Source of the DNA: Chitinophaga fulva
GTDB taxonomy: Bacteria; Bacteroidota; Bacteroidia; Chitinophagales; Chitinophagaceae
Direction of reading: 5' to 3'
NCBI RefSeq assembly: GCF_012927205.1
Contig: NZ_JABBGC010000002.1
Span: forward strand, 1,240,001 to 1,304,000
DNA length: 64,000 nucleotides
Shown here piece after piece: positions 41,797-50,158 of this stretch. Within the stretch, counting starts at the first letter, position 1. Each line of letters starts with the position of its first letter. The notes beneath the pieces are model-generated. The model worked only from the letters and a program-made list of their open reading frames with translations, did not search any database and was not told the DNA's origin. The translations under genes were made by a program, and so were the position numbers.

Positions 41797-42684
41797 TTAT
41801 TTCTTTTTAGATGTCTGCATATTTTTCAGTTCACTACTGAGTGTTTCCTCTACGATTTCCGTCAACCGGAGCACGGAGGCATTTATCTTTTTCCGTTGGG
41901 CTGTCAGCAGATAAACGTATATCTGCGGTAGTGCCGGTAATCCACAGGAAACGGGCAACACCTTACAATCCGCCGGCAGACCAATCTGCGTTCGGATAGT
42001 GATGCCTAGTCCGGCCCTGGCGGCAGCCCACATCCCGGCTACGTTGCTCGCGGTAAGCACTGGCTTCCAGGTCATACCGGACTTCTCCAGCGCTGCCAGG
42101 CCCGCAGCGCGGAACAGGCAGGGCGGCTCAAACAGCAGCAATGGCAACGGCGACTGCTGCGCTACACTTTTATTCCCTATCCAACGCAAAGGCACTTTAC
42201 CGATGGAGATAGCGCCTGCCGGCAATTGCGCACCCACACATACAATCACATCCAGCTTGCCTGACTGCAGTTTTTGTTGCAGCACCACCTGTTTATCGAT
42301 CGTTATCTCCATCTGTACCCGCGGATGCTGTTCCGCGAAACGCGCCAGCACCTGCGGCAAACTTCCTTCTGAGAAATCAGTCAGCATGCCAAGACGCACC
42401 ACACCTGCCAACTGTCGGGCAGATAATGCCTCGACCGCCTGATCGTTCAGCCGCAGCAACTGCCTGGCATAACCGAGCAGCAGTTCACCGCTGGCAGTCA
42501 GTTCCCAGCTGCGTCCCTGCCTGACAAACAGCTGATGGCCTGTCAGTTCCTCCAGCCGCTGCATCTGCAAGCTCACGGCCGACTGTGAGCGGGACACCTG
42601 CTCCGCCGCACGGGCGAAACTGCCCGCATCCACCGCTAATACAAATGTGCGTAACAGGTCCAGGTCCAATACATCTGTGATCAT
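41797..42684 (-). CDS. LysR-family transcriptional regulator
   Basis: A 295-residue regulator. The N-terminal winged helix reads LDLLRTFVLAVDAGSFARAA, then SQSAVSLQMQRLEELTGHQLF (recognition helix). The effector-binding domain starts near residue 90 (GVVRLGMLTDFSEGSLPQVL). It is divergent from the metallo-beta-lactamase-fold gene (71-bp gap). This pairing is common and suggests that the regulator controls that gene. The effector is unknown. Confidence 0.93.
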   Translation of the reverse strand: MITDVLDLDLLRTFVLAVDAGSFARAAEQVSRSQSAVSLQMQRLEELTGHQLFVRQGRSWELTASGELLLGYARQLLRLNDQAVEALSARQLAGVVRLGMLTDFSEGSLPQVLARFAEQHPRVQMEITIDKQVVLQQKLQSGKLDVIVCVGAQLPAGAISIGKVPLRWIGNKSVAQQSPLPLLLFEPPCLFRAAGLAALEKSGMTWKPVLTASNVAGMWAAARAGLGITIRTQIGLPADCKVLPVSCGLPALPQIYVYLLTAQRKKINASVLRLTEIVEETLSSELKNMQTSKKK

Positions 42685-42755
42685 ACTTTAGTTTTATTAA
42701 AGTATATAATGAGATATTTCAATTATACAAAAGTATGAAATTCATCTAGGTTTGC

Positions 42756-43646
42756 ATGCAAATGAAAATCATGCAAACACCATTTTCTTTCCGGCTGGGA
42801 GAATTAGAACTGATGATCCTTAGCGACGGCCACCAGGCGCTGGCGCCTGCTCATCCCATGATCGGGCCTTATGAACAGCCAGATCATGTGCTACAGTCAC
42901 TGAGAGCACTGCAACTACCTACGGATGCACTGCAGCTTGATCTTAACATACTACTGGTACGCCATCAGGACAAACTAATACTGATCGACGCCGGCCTCGG
43001 ACAGGAAGACACCACCAGCGGCCTGCTGCCCGCAAACCTTGCTGCTGCCGGTATTCCGGCCACAGCTATTACCGACATCGTGTTGACACATGCACATACT
43101 GATCACACAGGCGGCCTTTTACATCCGGATGGCGCTCCCGTTTTCCCACATGCTACTATTCATTTGAGCCAGACGGAATACGACTATTGGATGCAGGGCC
43201 GGCCCGACTTCTCTGCCAGTCCGCTGGATATAGCGCCTGAGATGAAAACAGGACTGACCACCCGTATCCCACAGATACTGCGCGGTATTCAGCCGCAGCT
43301 GCGACTGGCAGCACCACGGGCAACACTATGCGATTGTATCAGGTTGATACCTGCACCCGGTCATACTTTGGGACACAGCATGGTGGAGATTTTTTCCGGT
43401 GAGGATACCTTACTGCACAGCGCCGACCTGCTACACGCAGCCGTACTGTTGCAACATCCGGAATGGGGTATGTTCTATGATATGGATTTTGGGCAGGCTG
43501 CCCATACGCGGGAGCGTATTTTACAGGAGGCGGCAAATACCGGAAGGATGACCATGACCTATCATCTGCCATGGCCGGGATTGGGGAAGATAAAAAAGGA
43601 TAACACAGGGTTTGAATGGGAGCCGGTTATACCTTCCGGTAGATAA
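42756..43646 (+). CDS. Metallo-beta-lactamase-fold hydrolase
   Basis: A 296-residue cytosolic MBL-fold protein with the metal-binding motif VLTHAHTDHTGG (HxHxDH) at about residues 112-123, a His in PAPGHTLGHSM and an Asp in SADLLHAAV. The last metal ligand may be the His in MTYHLPWPG. This subgroup includes lactonases and phosphodiesterase-like enzymes; the exact substrate is unclear. Candidate ATGs lie at 42756, 42762 and 42771. It is divergent from a LysR gene that probably regulates it. Confidence 0.9.
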   Translation: MQMKIMQTPFSFRLGELELMILSDGHQALAPAHPMIGPYEQPDHVLQSLRALQLPTDALQLDLNILLVRHQDKLILIDAGLGQEDTTSGLLPANLAAAGIPATAITDIVLTHAHTDHTGGLLHPDGAPVFPHATIHLSQTEYDYWMQGRPDFSASPLDIAPEMKTGLTTRIPQILRGIQPQLRLAAPRATLCDCIRLIPAPGHTLGHSMVEIFSGEDTLLHSADLLHAAVLLQHPEWGMFYDMDFGQAAHTRERILQEAANTGRMTMTYHLPWPGLGKIKKDNTGFEWEPVIPSGR

Positions 43647-43950
43647 CCCGATTCTCATATTCTCCCAGTATCACCCTGCCATAGATCACCTTCGTCCATC
43701 CGTTTTCAAATCCGTGATTATTGGCAATCAGGTATCCTTTGTTAGCATCTCTTTTGGTGATTTTGTGCGCATCAATATAACGCCCTTTCACTTTACAAAA
43801 TACGATGTCTCCCACCGCATATTCCTGCTCCCGCTGAAATGTCAGCAGGGTACCGCTTTTCAGGATAGGTAACATAGATGCGCCAAAGGCCTTCATCTTT
43901 CCGGTTCCAACTGTTTCCAGTTCATTTTTGAGTCTTTCATATTTATTCAT
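43627..43950 (-). CDS. Small S24/S26-like (LexA/signal-peptidase-fold) protein
   Basis: The start at 43950 (MNKYERLKNELE) is chosen. The 107-residue protein has the S24/S26 core GASMLPILKSGTLLTF (Ser25 in the GxSMxP motif), YAVGDIVFCKVKGRYIDAHK (strand with His62/Lys63 where the family places its second catalytic residue), and NNHGFENGW. It lacks the DNA-binding domain of LexA/CI repressors and lacks a membrane anchor. Peptidase activity is uncertain. Its last 20 bp overlap the end of the MBL gene on the other strand. Confidence 0.6.
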   Translation of the reverse strand: MNKYERLKNELETVGTGKMKAFGASMLPILKSGTLLTFQREQEYAVGDIVFCKVKGRYIDAHKITKRDANKGYLIANNHGFENGWTKVIYGRVILGEYENRVIYRKV

Positions 43951-43983
43951 AACATAAAAATTAAGTGCATTTTCAGGGCATAG

Positions 43984-44298
43984 GTCAACCGGGTCGCCAA
44001 CCTTTCGGGCAACAAACAGCACCTGCGCATTGATGACAACATCAACGACACGGGCATACCGGTAAAGAAGACTTAAAAAAAACTTGATGATTATGTATCA
44101 GAAAAGGGACAAGGGCAGCATTACAATGTAGAAGGATTTAACCGGGGTCACAGGTGTACAATACTTCGGAGTTGATATGGCAGAAAGCCGTTTCTGCGCT
44201 ATATACTACAATCTTATAACGATCTGAATCAAAAAGTTCTTTATGTCAAGAACCTTATTTCCGATGCAAAGAAAGTCATTTTTTTTAAAAAAACCTAA
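43984..44298 (+). pseudogene. Decayed reading frame with two in-frame stops
   Basis: A continuous frame of 104 codons interrupted by TAA (44074) and TGA (44173). The three pieces look like protein (LSGNKQHLRIDDNINDTGIP; DDYVSEKGQGQHYNVEGFNR; LRYILQSYNDLNQKVLYVKN) and the first uses GC-rich third positions like the genome. No start codon or family is recognised. It lies just left of the IS3 element, in a gene-poor stretch (43951-44482), where the remainder is AT-rich. It could be chance, but stop density is low for this base composition. Confidence 0.4.
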
Positions 44299-44567
44299 AA
44301 GAGACAAAAGTGAAAATACTATCAAAACTGCACTTCCGCAGGTCACATTATCTATTTTTAAATACTTGCAACAATCTGATTTTCATTTATTTATAGTAAC
44401 ATCCTTTACGTACTCTTTTAGTATCCTTTAGGTATCCTATACCCATCTCTGTGGTAAACTGCTGTCAGCACCATCACTCAACGGTCTAGTCCTATTATAG
44501 GTTTACACCCAAGGTTAAAAAATCCTGTTTAAGGTTTACGTTGACGTTCATTAATCCTGAATATAGT

Positions 44568-45452
44568 TTACATAGTTGACAGAACGTCCTGTTTCTCGTT
44601 TACAGTCCGCTTTCTGGCTGATTTCCAACGACGTTTCATCTCCCCCCAGGCCTTACGGTATGCCTGGTCAGGGGTCAGATAATCACAACTTGCATGTAAT
44701 CTCTCCTGATTATAGATTTCTACAGCTTTAACCACTGCCTCGAGGGCCTGGGAAAAACTACTGAAGGTTGAGCTAAGTATGAATTCCGTTTTCAGGATAC
44801 CATTAACTCTTTCTGCAATAGCATTTTCCCCAGGATCTCCCTGTTGAGTCATACTAATCGCAATGTCGTTATCCACCAAAATATCCGTATACTCCTTGCA
44901 ACAATACTGAATACCTCGATCAGAATGATGAATCGTTCGATAATACACTGAGCCCTCCCGGGCTTTCAAGGCCATTCGCAATGCGGCTATTGGCCCCTCT
45001 TTCTTTAGCGATGAATGGAGGTGATAACCTATTATCTTACGGGAGTACACATCCGTAATCAGGCTTAAATAGCAGAATTTATTAGCTGTTAACGAAACAT
45101 AAGTAATATCACTTACCCATACCTGATTAACCGTTTTGATTACCACTTCCCTGATCAGGTTAGGATATCTACGAAAAAAATGGTTGGAATCTGTTGTTTT
45201 GACTCGTCTCCGACGGTTCCTGCGTACCAATAGATGATGGGATGCCAACAGATCAAAGAGCTTGTCTCTTCCCATTTTTATCTGATGCTGCTCAAGAATT
45301 GGCTGTAGCATCTCCAACATCCGACGGGTTCCTACCCGAGGCTGACGACTGCGAAAGTAACGGACCTGGTCAATCACTATCCCTTCTTTCATAAATTGAG
45401 TCTGCTCACGATGTGCATTCTTATAATAGCCCTGCCTGGACCGACCAAACAA
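44568..45452 (-). CDS. IS3-family transposase OrfB (DDE integrase-core)
   Basis: A 294-residue reading with HTH_21-like N-terminus and rve integrase core. DDE residues are visible: Asp in VWVSDITYVSL, Asp in IHHSDRGIQYC and Glu in GENAIAERVNGILKTE. The first codon is TTG, but the frame is open upstream to the end of orfA, so the protein is probably made as an OrfAB fusion by -1 frameshifting on AAAAAA (45497-45502), directly before the orfA stop. It forms the catalytic part of the transposase. Confidence 0.93.
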   Translation of the reverse strand: MFGRSRQGYYKNAHREQTQFMKEGIVIDQVRYFRSRQPRVGTRRMLEMLQPILEQHQIKMGRDKLFDLLASHHLLVRRNRRRRVKTTDSNHFFRRYPNLIREVVIKTVNQVWVSDITYVSLTANKFCYLSLITDVYSRKIIGYHLHSSLKKEGPIAALRMALKAREGSVYYRTIHHSDRGIQYCCKEYTDILVDNDIAISMTQQGDPGENAIAERVNGILKTEFILSSTFSSFSQALEAVVKAVEIYNQERLHASCDYLTPDQAYRKAWGEMKRRWKSARKRTVNEKQDVLSTM

Positions 45453-45493
45453 TCTACATATATTACCCAGTGACCATTGGGGATAATAATGCC

Positions 45494-45895
45494 TTATTTT
45501 TTGGACTGTTTGGGTCCAGACTTTTTTCGAATATCGATCTGAAGGCTTTCTTCTGCTACATCTATCAGCGTCTGAAGGCCAAAGATCTTCCTATTCGCCT
45601 CGGCCAGTTGTCTTTCCAGTTCCTCCTTTTGCTTTTTTAGGAATTCCAGATCCTGTTGTTCTTGTTCCGTCATGGGTGGTGAGATCGTTTGAGGACCAAG
45701 ATCGGAAGAAAATTTGGATACCCATTGTTCAACCTGTTTCTTCGATACATTAAAACGACGCGCGGTTCTTACATAACCCTCCGTCCCAGTTAAATAAGCC
45801 GAGACTACCTGGCGGATAAACGACAGGTCATGGCTATACTCCCGCCCCAGCTTTTTGGGGGCTCCTTTGGTAATTATTTGCATGTTTACACTCAT
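45494..45895 (-). CDS. IS3-family transposase OrfA (helix-turn-helix)
   Basis: A 133-residue DNA-binding protein: HTH with YVRTARRFNVSKKQVEQWVSKF (about residues 40-61), then a leucine-zipper coiled coil (EQQDLEFLKKQKEELERQLA) as in other IS3 OrfA proteins. It ends in a Lys-rich tail encoded by an A6 run immediately before its stop, the slippage site for the OrfAB fusion. It binds the terminal inverted repeats. Confidence 0.92.
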   Translation of the reverse strand: MSVNMQIITKGAPKKLGREYSHDLSFIRQVVSAYLTGTEGYVRTARRFNVSKKQVEQWVSKFSSDLGPQTISPPMTEQEQQDLEFLKKQKEELERQLAEANRKIFGLQTLIDVAEESLQIDIRKKSGPKQSKK

Positions 45896-45954
45896 TATAG
45901 GGTGTAAACCTTTTTTAGGACGAGACCAACCGATGTTTTTTTATCATAAAAAAA

Positions 45955-45983
45955 GTCCCAAAAAGCATCTGGCTTTTTGGGAC
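45955..45983 (-). terminator. Terminator closing the ten-gene minus-strand array
   Basis: A perfect 12-bp stem (GTCCCAAAAAGC / GCTTTTTGGGAC) with a 5-base loop, followed on the minus strand by TTTTTTTATG. It lies 25 bp after the S41 peptidase stop codon and just outside the IS3 element. Confidence 0.9.
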
Positions 45984-46008
45984 GTAAACAAATACTCAGG
46001 GTGTTGCA

Positions 46009-47490
46009 TCAATGACCTGCATTAATCAGCTCCATCGTATAGGATATTTCAGGATCTTTATCTGCCTGTACATACCCCATGAATTTATCCATCGGTACTT
46101 CTTTGTCCGGCATAACACCGCGTCCCGGGTCATGTGTAGCATTGAAGAAGTATAGTTCAGACAACGGGACCGTTAATACACATTTGGTGCGTGGCAACAG
46201 GTATCTCAGAAACCAGGCTGCCGTGGTAGCCGCCTCGCCACTACCGGTTTCTTTCCCGATGATGACCCCTCTTTTGTTCTTCTGTACCAGCGAAGCGAAG
46301 TAAGTCGCTGCGGATACCGTGCCACCACCTGTCAGTACATATACTTTACCGTGAAATGCATCTTTGTCGGGCGGGAAGTTCTCCAGCAGACCATCTTTCA
46401 GGCGGGCATTGCCTACATAAAAGCCGGTGCTGTCTTTATCAAAACGTTGATAGAAGAAGTTCTTCTGTCCCTGTATATCTTCATCAGAAAGTCTTCTGCC
46501 GTTTTCTGCCACGGTATATTCCGGGTAGGCCACCTCGATATTGCGGGTACGGTAGTTGTACACGTTCCGGAAAGGGGCATCTGCCATGAAAGAGTATAAC
46601 AGGGCGGAGATGGCAGGGTTACCACCGCCATTGCTTCGTACGTCGATGATCACCTGTTGGTAGTTCCGTTTTTTTACTTCCCGGAAGAACTCACTGAATT
46701 CTTTGTAAGCTTCCTGTTCGCCGATACCAAAAGTATTGACGGTCAACCGGCCGGTTTTCGTACTGTCGTCATAGTCATTGTAGATGTAATAAGCCCTTTG
46801 CAGGAGGTTGAACGGGAAAACAGCCTGCCTGGTGGCATGGAATGCCGCTGTAGGGCCGGATGCAGCCAGCACGGTCTTTTTCGTTTCTTTACTGCCGGAC
46901 GCCACCCAGGTCACCGGGTAGGTAGCCTGGTGGGGCGTCAGCAGACTGAAGGTCACCTGAAAATCGGAATATAACCGGTCCATGCCGGTAGGAATAAAAC
47001 CATCACTATAGGCGGAAGTGGAGAGGCTTTGCAGAATTTCTTTTGCCGGTTTATTGTTGATGCTGATGATCTCCGCACCAAAAGGAATAGCAGCTCCTTT
47101 GATATTCACGTATATCCGTCCCCGTTCGATGATCACCGGGTAGGGGAAAAAACGGAGCGTACTATACAGCTCACGGGAATTGTCATTGGAGAGCCGCAGA
47201 CTGGTATGCACATCACGTACCAGGTAGATAGGTGAATATTGCAGGCTGGCCAGTACATCCGGCTCCTGGGCCATACGGGCCATCAGCGAATCCACCCGGC
47301 GGGCGAAAGTGGCAGAGTCGGTAAACTTATACGGATTAGGATGTTGTTTCTTCAGAATATCGACCGCCAGCCGGAAGTCAGCGATAAAATCCTCTTTGGT
47401 GAGGCTGGCCAGTTTCTTCTCCTGGGCCGGCGCCTGCAGGCATGCGCAGGCCAGTATGGCGCTGGCGCCATATGTCAACAGCTTCTTCAT
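46009..47490 (-). CDS. Secreted S41-family (C-terminal processing/tricorn-like) peptidase
   Basis: A 493-residue protein with signal peptide (ASAILACACLQAPAQ). The N-terminal helical part precedes a PDZ-like stretch (PFGAEIISINNKPAKEILQSL), then the S41 catalytic core: VIIDVRSNGGGNPAISALLY, and VYVLTGGGTVSAATYFASLVQ with the nucleophile Ser, followed by GVIIGKETGSGEAATTAAWF. It is likely periplasmic. It is last in the ten-gene array, 21 bp after the second MutS-like gene, with a strong terminator behind. A role in maturing or degrading a peptide handled by the upstream transporters is possible, but inferred. Confidence 0.9.
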   Translation of the reverse strand: MKKLLTYGASAILACACLQAPAQEKKLASLTKEDFIADFRLAVDILKKQHPNPYKFTDSATFARRVDSLMARMAQEPDVLASLQYSPIYLVRDVHTSLRLSNDNSRELYSTLRFFPYPVIIERGRIYVNIKGAAIPFGAEIISINNKPAKEILQSLSTSAYSDGFIPTGMDRLYSDFQVTFSLLTPHQATYPVTWVASGSKETKKTVLAASGPTAAFHATRQAVFPFNLLQRAYYIYNDYDDSTKTGRLTVNTFGIGEQEAYKEFSEFFREVKKRNYQQVIIDVRSNGGGNPAISALLYSFMADAPFRNVYNYRTRNIEVAYPEYTVAENGRRLSDEDIQGQKNFFYQRFDKDSTGFYVGNARLKDGLLENFPPDKDAFHGKVYVLTGGGTVSAATYFASLVQKNKRGVIIGKETGSGEAATTAAWFLRYLLPRTKCVLTVPLSELYFFNATHDPGRGVMPDKEVPMDKFMGYVQADKDPEISYTMELINAGH

Positions 47491-47511
47491 ATGTTATATG
47501 TTAGGTGTTTT

Positions 47512-48837
47512 TTACAGGTTATTGGCATTTATCAGTTCCAGGATACCTTCATTGCGGATGATCATCATCCCCTGACGGTCTTCCGTAATCCCTTCTTCCA
47601 AACGGTAGGTATAACGGGGACGGCTACCCTCCATCACGGTAGGCAGGAAACGGAACTGTATATTGGGTTTATCTTTCAGCGCCTCTCCCACTTCAATGAT
47701 GTGGGTAGACACAATGAAGAGGCAGCCGGTGTATTCCGCAAAAGCAGCCGTCACGGCCAGTGTACCGTCATAGGCATCTTTTACGTTGGTGCCTTTAAAG
47801 AGCTCATCGAACATGAGCAACAGGCGTTTGCCGCTGGCGGTAGCTTCGGCAGCCTGCTTCACCCGTACCACTTCCGCATAGAAATGGCTGTAGCCCAGGT
47901 TGATATTGTCGGATACGTTGATCGATGAATAGAGCCCCTCCCGAACGGAAAAAACGAGGCGGGAAGCCGCTACCGGAAAGCCCATATGCGACAGGTACAA
48001 CGCAATGCCGATAGACTTCATCAGCGTGGACTTACCCGCCATATTGGCGCCGGTGAGAAACAGTACATTACTGCCTTGTTGCATCTCGATATCGTTACCG
48101 ATAGCGTTGTTGATGCAGGGATGATGCAGCCCCGTCGCAGAGAGCATATTTTTCTCCGGGGGTAACGCCTGCGCATAATGGAACCCTTTTGCCCTCGCCA
48201 CATCACTGACTGCAATATATACATCCAGTTCATCTATAAACGATAGCAGTGTTTCCATCGCCTCCCGGAGTTTGTTCTTCAGCAGATGATCATAGGTGGC
48301 GAGTGTTTTCACGGGCAATGCCTGGTAGATGTCCATATCTGCCAGCTGTTCCAGTTCGCGGGTACGCAGCAGTTGCCGGATAGCACTGACATGTTCGTCA
48401 TACGGACCTCGCAGCGACGCCATGGAAGCCACGAAGGCCATGCATTTCTTTACTGTCACGATGGTCGCCTGCAAGCCTTGCACATTTTTCCGGTAACGTT
48501 CATCACGGGCCACGGTGGAGAGCCCTTTTTTCAGCAGCGTGTCAGCCATCGAGAGCAATATGTTTTTACTGCCGCCGGTATCGAGGTATTCCCGCATCTG
48601 TGACAATTGCGGCACATCGAATGGAAATACCAGCTGCGCCTCCTGGAAGAAACGGAAAATGCTGCTCCGCTGATTGATGGCAGCCATATCTTCCAGCGGC
48701 GACTGGAACATGGTGTCCAGCAAACGCTCTCCTCCCCTTGTCTTCACCTGGTTGAACAAGTGATATACTGAACCTTGCCGGAACTTGCCCAGCAGGTTCA
48801 GTTCATCCATCGTTTGCCTGTCTATACTAAAGCTCAT
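47512..48837 (-). CDS. MutS-core ATPase (paralogue 2)
   Basis: A 441-residue protein consisting of the MutS lever/clamp region (YHLFNQVKTRGGERLLDTMF, then INQRSSIFRFF) and the ABC-type MutS ATPase. The ATPase has Walker A at residues 263-271 (GANMAGKST), LLMFDELFKGTNVKDAYDGT (Walker B and D-loop region) and the final VSTHIIEVGEAL switch. The mismatch-recognition and connector domains of MutS and the Smr nuclease of MutS2 are both absent. The paralogue upstream (11 bp gap) has the same layout, so a heterodimer is likely. Conventional mismatch repair is unlikely; the cellular role is unknown. Confidence 0.88.
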   Translation of the reverse strand: MSFSIDRQTMDELNLLGKFRQGSVYHLFNQVKTRGGERLLDTMFQSPLEDMAAINQRSSIFRFFQEAQLVFPFDVPQLSQMREYLDTGGSKNILLSMADTLLKKGLSTVARDERYRKNVQGLQATIVTVKKCMAFVASMASLRGPYDEHVSAIRQLLRTRELEQLADMDIYQALPVKTLATYDHLLKNKLREAMETLLSFIDELDVYIAVSDVARAKGFHYAQALPPEKNMLSATGLHHPCINNAIGNDIEMQQGSNVLFLTGANMAGKSTLMKSIGIALYLSHMGFPVAASRLVFSVREGLYSSINVSDNINLGYSHFYAEVVRVKQAAEATASGKRLLLMFDELFKGTNVKDAYDGTLAVTAAFAEYTGCLFIVSTHIIEVGEALKDKPNIQFRFLPTVMEGSRPRYTYRLEEGITEDRQGMMIIRNEGILELINANNL

Positions 48838-48848
48838 AACTGCAATTT

Positions 48849-50147
48849 TTATTTAGTCTTCCGACCGTTCCTGAGAATATCCAGTATGCCTTCATTCCGG
48901 ATGATGATCATACCGTGCCGGTCATCTGTAATACCCTGCTCTAACGTATACGTATACTCGGGCTGATGACCGTTCATACGGGTGGGCAGATAACGGAAAT
49001 CCACGCTGCCGGCTTCTTTCAGTCCATCGCCTGCCTCCACGATATGGGAAGAGATAACGAACAGGCTGTTTTTGCGCCCTGCAAAGGCACGGCTGACAGC
49101 TACTGTAGCTTCATGTGCATCCTTCACATTGGTGCCCCTGAACAGCTCATCGAAGATGACCAGCAGCGACTGCCCGCTGCCCAGGGCTGTCGCTACTTTT
49201 TTCACGCGCAGCACTTCCGCATAGAAGTGACTGGCCCCGATACCAAGATTGTCCGGCAGGTTGATGGTGGTGTAGATCCCATCCATCACAGCAAAGGACA
49301 TCTTCCGGGCGGCCACCGGGAAGCCCATGTGCGCCACATACAACGCAGTGCTGAGAGAACGCAGGAAGGTGGACTTGCCCGCCATGTTGGCGCCGGTAAG
49401 GAAGATCACGTTGCTGCCGGTCCCCATGGACACGTTGTTAGGGACCGGATTTTTCAGTGACGGATGATACACGCCCTCCAGCTGTAATACAGCGCTGCCT
49501 TTATCAAGCGCGGTGGGGAATACGAACTGTTTCTCCGTGGCCACCGCCGCAACGGACAGGTATACGTCCAGCGTATATACATGCTCCAGCAGCTTCGTGA
49601 TACGGTGCCGTTCCCGTGTGCGGAACAGCAGGTCAAAGGCCGTTACAGCGCCGTATGACAGTTTCCCTTTCATCGGTTCATTCAATACCGGCTCCAGCGC
49701 CGGTTCTGCGAGCAGCATGGCAATGGCCGTGCGCTCGCCGGTATAGGCTGCTGCACCGGCTATGGCCGGGCCTTCTATGAAGCGATGCAGCTGCTGTATC
49801 AGTCCAATTACGGACGTTACGCCGTTATAGATATCTTTCTCTCCGAGGGCTGCGGTACGGCCGCCGCTTTTCGTATGTTCGTCCCCGTTTTTCAGGTATT
49901 TTTCCGCCATATCGAACATAGCGGCTTCAAACGGGAAAGCCACGCGTTGTTGCGCAAAATGGGCGATAATACTGCTTCTGCGGTTGATCGCTTCTTTATC
50001 CGACAGGGGTTGCCGGAACATTTCCTGCAACAGCGTTTCCCCGCCCCGTGTATGCGTATGGTTATACAGCTCATAGATACCGCTCACATCCCGTTTGCCG
50101 AATATCCGGAGGTCGTCTATGGTTTGTTCATCCGTTTCTAAAAACAT
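48849..50147 (-). CDS. MutS-core ATPase (paralogue 1)
   Basis: A 432-residue protein with the same domain order as its downstream paralogue: lever/clamp (YELYNHTHTRGGETLLQEMF, INRRSSIIAHF), then the MutS ATPase with Walker A at residues 252-260 (GANMAGKST), signature region (NLPDNLGIGASHFYAEV) and Walker B IFDELFRGTNVKDAHEATVAV. No mismatch-binding Phe-x-Glu domain and no Smr domain. It starts 11 bp downstream of the ABC permease gene and ends 11 bp before the second copy. The placement in a transport operon sets it apart from repair genes. Confidence 0.88.
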   Translation of the reverse strand: MFLETDEQTIDDLRIFGKRDVSGIYELYNHTHTRGGETLLQEMFRQPLSDKEAINRRSSIIAHFAQQRVAFPFEAAMFDMAEKYLKNGDEHTKSGGRTAALGEKDIYNGVTSVIGLIQQLHRFIEGPAIAGAAAYTGERTAIAMLLAEPALEPVLNEPMKGKLSYGAVTAFDLLFRTRERHRITKLLEHVYTLDVYLSVAAVATEKQFVFPTALDKGSAVLQLEGVYHPSLKNPVPNNVSMGTGSNVIFLTGANMAGKSTFLRSLSTALYVAHMGFPVAARKMSFAVMDGIYTTINLPDNLGIGASHFYAEVLRVKKVATALGSGQSLLVIFDELFRGTNVKDAHEATVAVSRAFAGRKNSLFVISSHIVEAGDGLKEAGSVDFRYLPTRMNGHQPEYTYTLEQGITDDRHGMIIIRNEGILDILRNGRKTK

Positions 50148-50158
50148 AGTGTCCTGTT

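Larger units (their letters stand above)
44483..45927 (-). mobile_element. Complete IS3-family insertion sequence
   Basis: A 1445-bp element bounded by 28-bp imperfect inverted repeats (44483-44510 and 45900-45927; 24 of 28 identical, sharing GGTTTACACCC at the inner end). It is flanked by AAC on both sides (44480-44482 and 45928-45930), a possible 3-bp target duplication. It carries orfA and orfB on the minus strand with a poly-A slippage site. The ends lack the TG...CA termini of many IS3 members, so the outer boundary could shift by a few bases. It does not visibly interrupt a gene. Integrity suggests recent or active transposition. Confidence 0.85.

Noticed and set aside
43627..43950. Prophage repressor (S24/LexA-like)
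   Set aside because: The S24/S26-like core is present, but there is no DNA-binding domain and no phage gene nearby, so a prophage is not supported.
44243..44431. 62-codon plus-strand frame left of the IS element
   Set aside because: Low-complexity, AT-rich translation without a ribosome-binding site. It overlaps the decayed frame in another phase.
47512..50147. DNA mismatch-repair mutS genes
   Set aside because: Only the lever and ATPase parts are present; the mismatch-recognition domain is missing, so a mutS assignment would mislead.
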